Positions 63,273 through 64,000 of a stretch of DNA of 64,000 nt are shown here, one piece after another. The translations under genes and the position numbers were made by a program. The notes below the pieces were generated by a model. That model was given only the letters and a program-made list of their open reading frames with translations. It was not told the DNA's origin and did no database searches. Numbering within the stretch: the stretch's first letter is position 1; each line of letters starts with the position of its first letter. The DNA is from CAVYTF01 sp963771435 (GTDB lineage Bacteria > Bacteroidota > Bacteroidia > Chitinophagales > Chitinophagaceae), in contig CAVYTF010000028.1 of the NCBI GenBank assembly GCA_963771435.1, positions 1 to 64,000 of the forward strand, given 5' to 3'.

Positions 63273-63758
63273 TTACATCACATTTTCACGGCTTACCAAA
63301 TAGTTTCTTAAGAGGAGCCTCGCCCTGTGCAGGTATACTTTTACCTGGCTTTCGTTCAGACCCATTATTCTTCCTATCTCTTCATAGCTGTAGCCTTCGT
63401 AGTCTTTTAGCATCACCAAGCTCTTTTGTGTTTCGGTGAGCCTGTTCAGCGCCTCCTGCAAGGTCTGCTTTGCATTATTCATGGGTTGATAGAGCACTTT
63501 TGTGTCCCCAAACGATCCATCTTTCAGTTGCATGCGCTTTACCCTGCGTAAATGGTCTATCATCTGGTTGTAAGCTACGGTAAACAAATAAGACTTACTC
63601 TTGCCGCTTTCTACTGCCTCCCTGTTTCGCCAAAGCTTTTCAAAGGCGGTTTGGACAATGTCCTTTGCGTCTTCCTCATGCCGCAGGTTTTTCACGATGA
63701 AGCGAAAGACATTGTCGGCATAATCATTCACGCACTGGTTGTACTCTTTTTCAGTCAT
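63273..63758 (-). CDS. ECF-type RNA polymerase sigma factor
   Basis: A 161-residue sigma-70 family regulator with only regions 2 and 4. Region 2 includes HEEDAKDIVQTAFEKLWRNR (about 27-46) and SYLFTVAYNQMIDHLRR. Region 4 has LTETQKSLVMLKDYEGYSYE and the helix-turn-helix EIGRIMGLNESQVKVYLHRA. It would direct transcription of a small regulon, probably including this anti-sigma/barrel unit. Confidence 0.9.
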   Translation of the reverse strand: MTEKEYNQCVNDYADNVFRFIVKNLRHEEDAKDIVQTAFEKLWRNREAVESGKSKSYLFTVAYNQMIDHLRRVKRMQLKDGSFGDTKVLYQPMNNAKQTLQEALNRLTETQKSLVMLKDYEGYSYEEIGRIMGLNESQVKVYLHRARLLLRNYLVSRENVM

Positions 63759-63868
63759 AAACAGGAAAGGCCTTTTGTTATGATACGCTTAAAACAATAA
63801 AATGTTACTAAGGTAAAGAAATAGTTTTTATAAGTTACCTGTAAGATGGCCATATAACAGCAATAGAC

Positions 63869-64000
63869 TTTTAAGGGGTTTGCCATGCCTTTGGGAGGGC
63901 TTTGAGTGGGCTTTGGGTGGGGGTAAGGTGGGCTTTGAGTGGGAGTAAGGTCTCTATAATGTCTCTATAAAGTCTCTATAAGGTCTCTATAAGGGGGTAA
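63869..64000. repeat. Degenerate 11-bp tandem array (at least 12 units, to the window edge)
   Basis: From 63869 every 11 bases begins a related unit: TTTTAAGGGGT, TTGCCATGCCT, TTGGGAGGGCT, TTGAGTGGGCT, TTGGGTGGGGG, TAAGGTGGGCT, TTGAGTGGGAG, TAAGGTCTCTA, TAATGTCTCTA, TAAAGTCTCTA, TAAGGTCTCTA, TAAGGGGGTAA. The core drifts from GTGGGCT to GTCTCTA with phase unchanged. It lies upstream of the sigma gene and may continue beyond the window. Confidence 0.85.

Overview
The window looks like chromosome of a Bacteroidota bacterium, most likely a Chitinophagaceae/Chitinophagales relative. This is inferred from a flexirubin-type (aryl polyene plus dialkylresorcinol) pigment cluster, a lipoprotein Omp85/TamB pair, a tRNA without encoded CCA, absence of Shine-Dalgarno sequences, and possible -7 boxes of the TAnnTTTG type. 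No species name can be read from the sequence.

Layout. 1-6.5 kb: the C-terminal end of a glycoamylase-like protein, an acyl-CoA ligase convergent with tryptophan 2,3-dioxygenase, a HAD phosphatase, a CAU tRNA with a clear terminator, a small membrane protein, a Fic-type gene remnant and a metallophosphoesterase. 6.6-25.8 kb: the pigment cluster in three transcription units. One runs leftward from an enoyl reductase to a phosphopantetheinyl transferase (10.1 to 6.6 kb). One runs rightward with darA, darB, a BtrH-like protein, an ABC exporter and an ACP (10.4 to 16.8 kb). One runs leftward from acpS through coumarate ligase, tyrosine ammonia-lyase, reductase, dehydratases and ketosynthases (25.8 to 16.8 kb). 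Together they can supply a 4-coumaroyl starter, extend it to a polyene on ACPs, and make the dialkylresorcinol partner. 26-31 kb: an SDR oxidoreductase, a broken Tet(X)-like monooxygenase, a broken DHFR-family gene, hypotheticals and two repeat arrays. 31-47.6 kb: a 2900-residue cyclic beta-1,2-glucan synthase-like protein, then an Omp85 lipoprotein and TamB. 48.3-59.2 kb: a complex I operon, nuoABCD-HIJKLMN, with nuoEFG absent and about 670 bases of repeats in their usual place. 59.6-63.8 kb: a DUF4397 lipoprotein, an L,D-transpeptidase, and an ECF sigma factor/anti-sigma/outer-membrane barrel unit.

Two properties cut across the annotation. First, single-base frame breaks are concentrated between 13 and 30.3 kb (about 17 in nine genes, densest at 13.0-15.7 kb), while over 30 kb of coding sequence from 31 to 64 kb shows none. 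This is either uneven assembly accuracy or local gene decay; the corrected frames are otherwise well preserved, which favours the former. Second, at least nine intergenic spaces carry degenerate tandem arrays with unrelated sequences but nearly the same periods: 11 bp at four loci, 21 bp at four loci and 42 bp at one. These are close to one, two and four turns of B-DNA. No coding or known mobile-element explanation was found, and this is the best candidate here for something undescribed.
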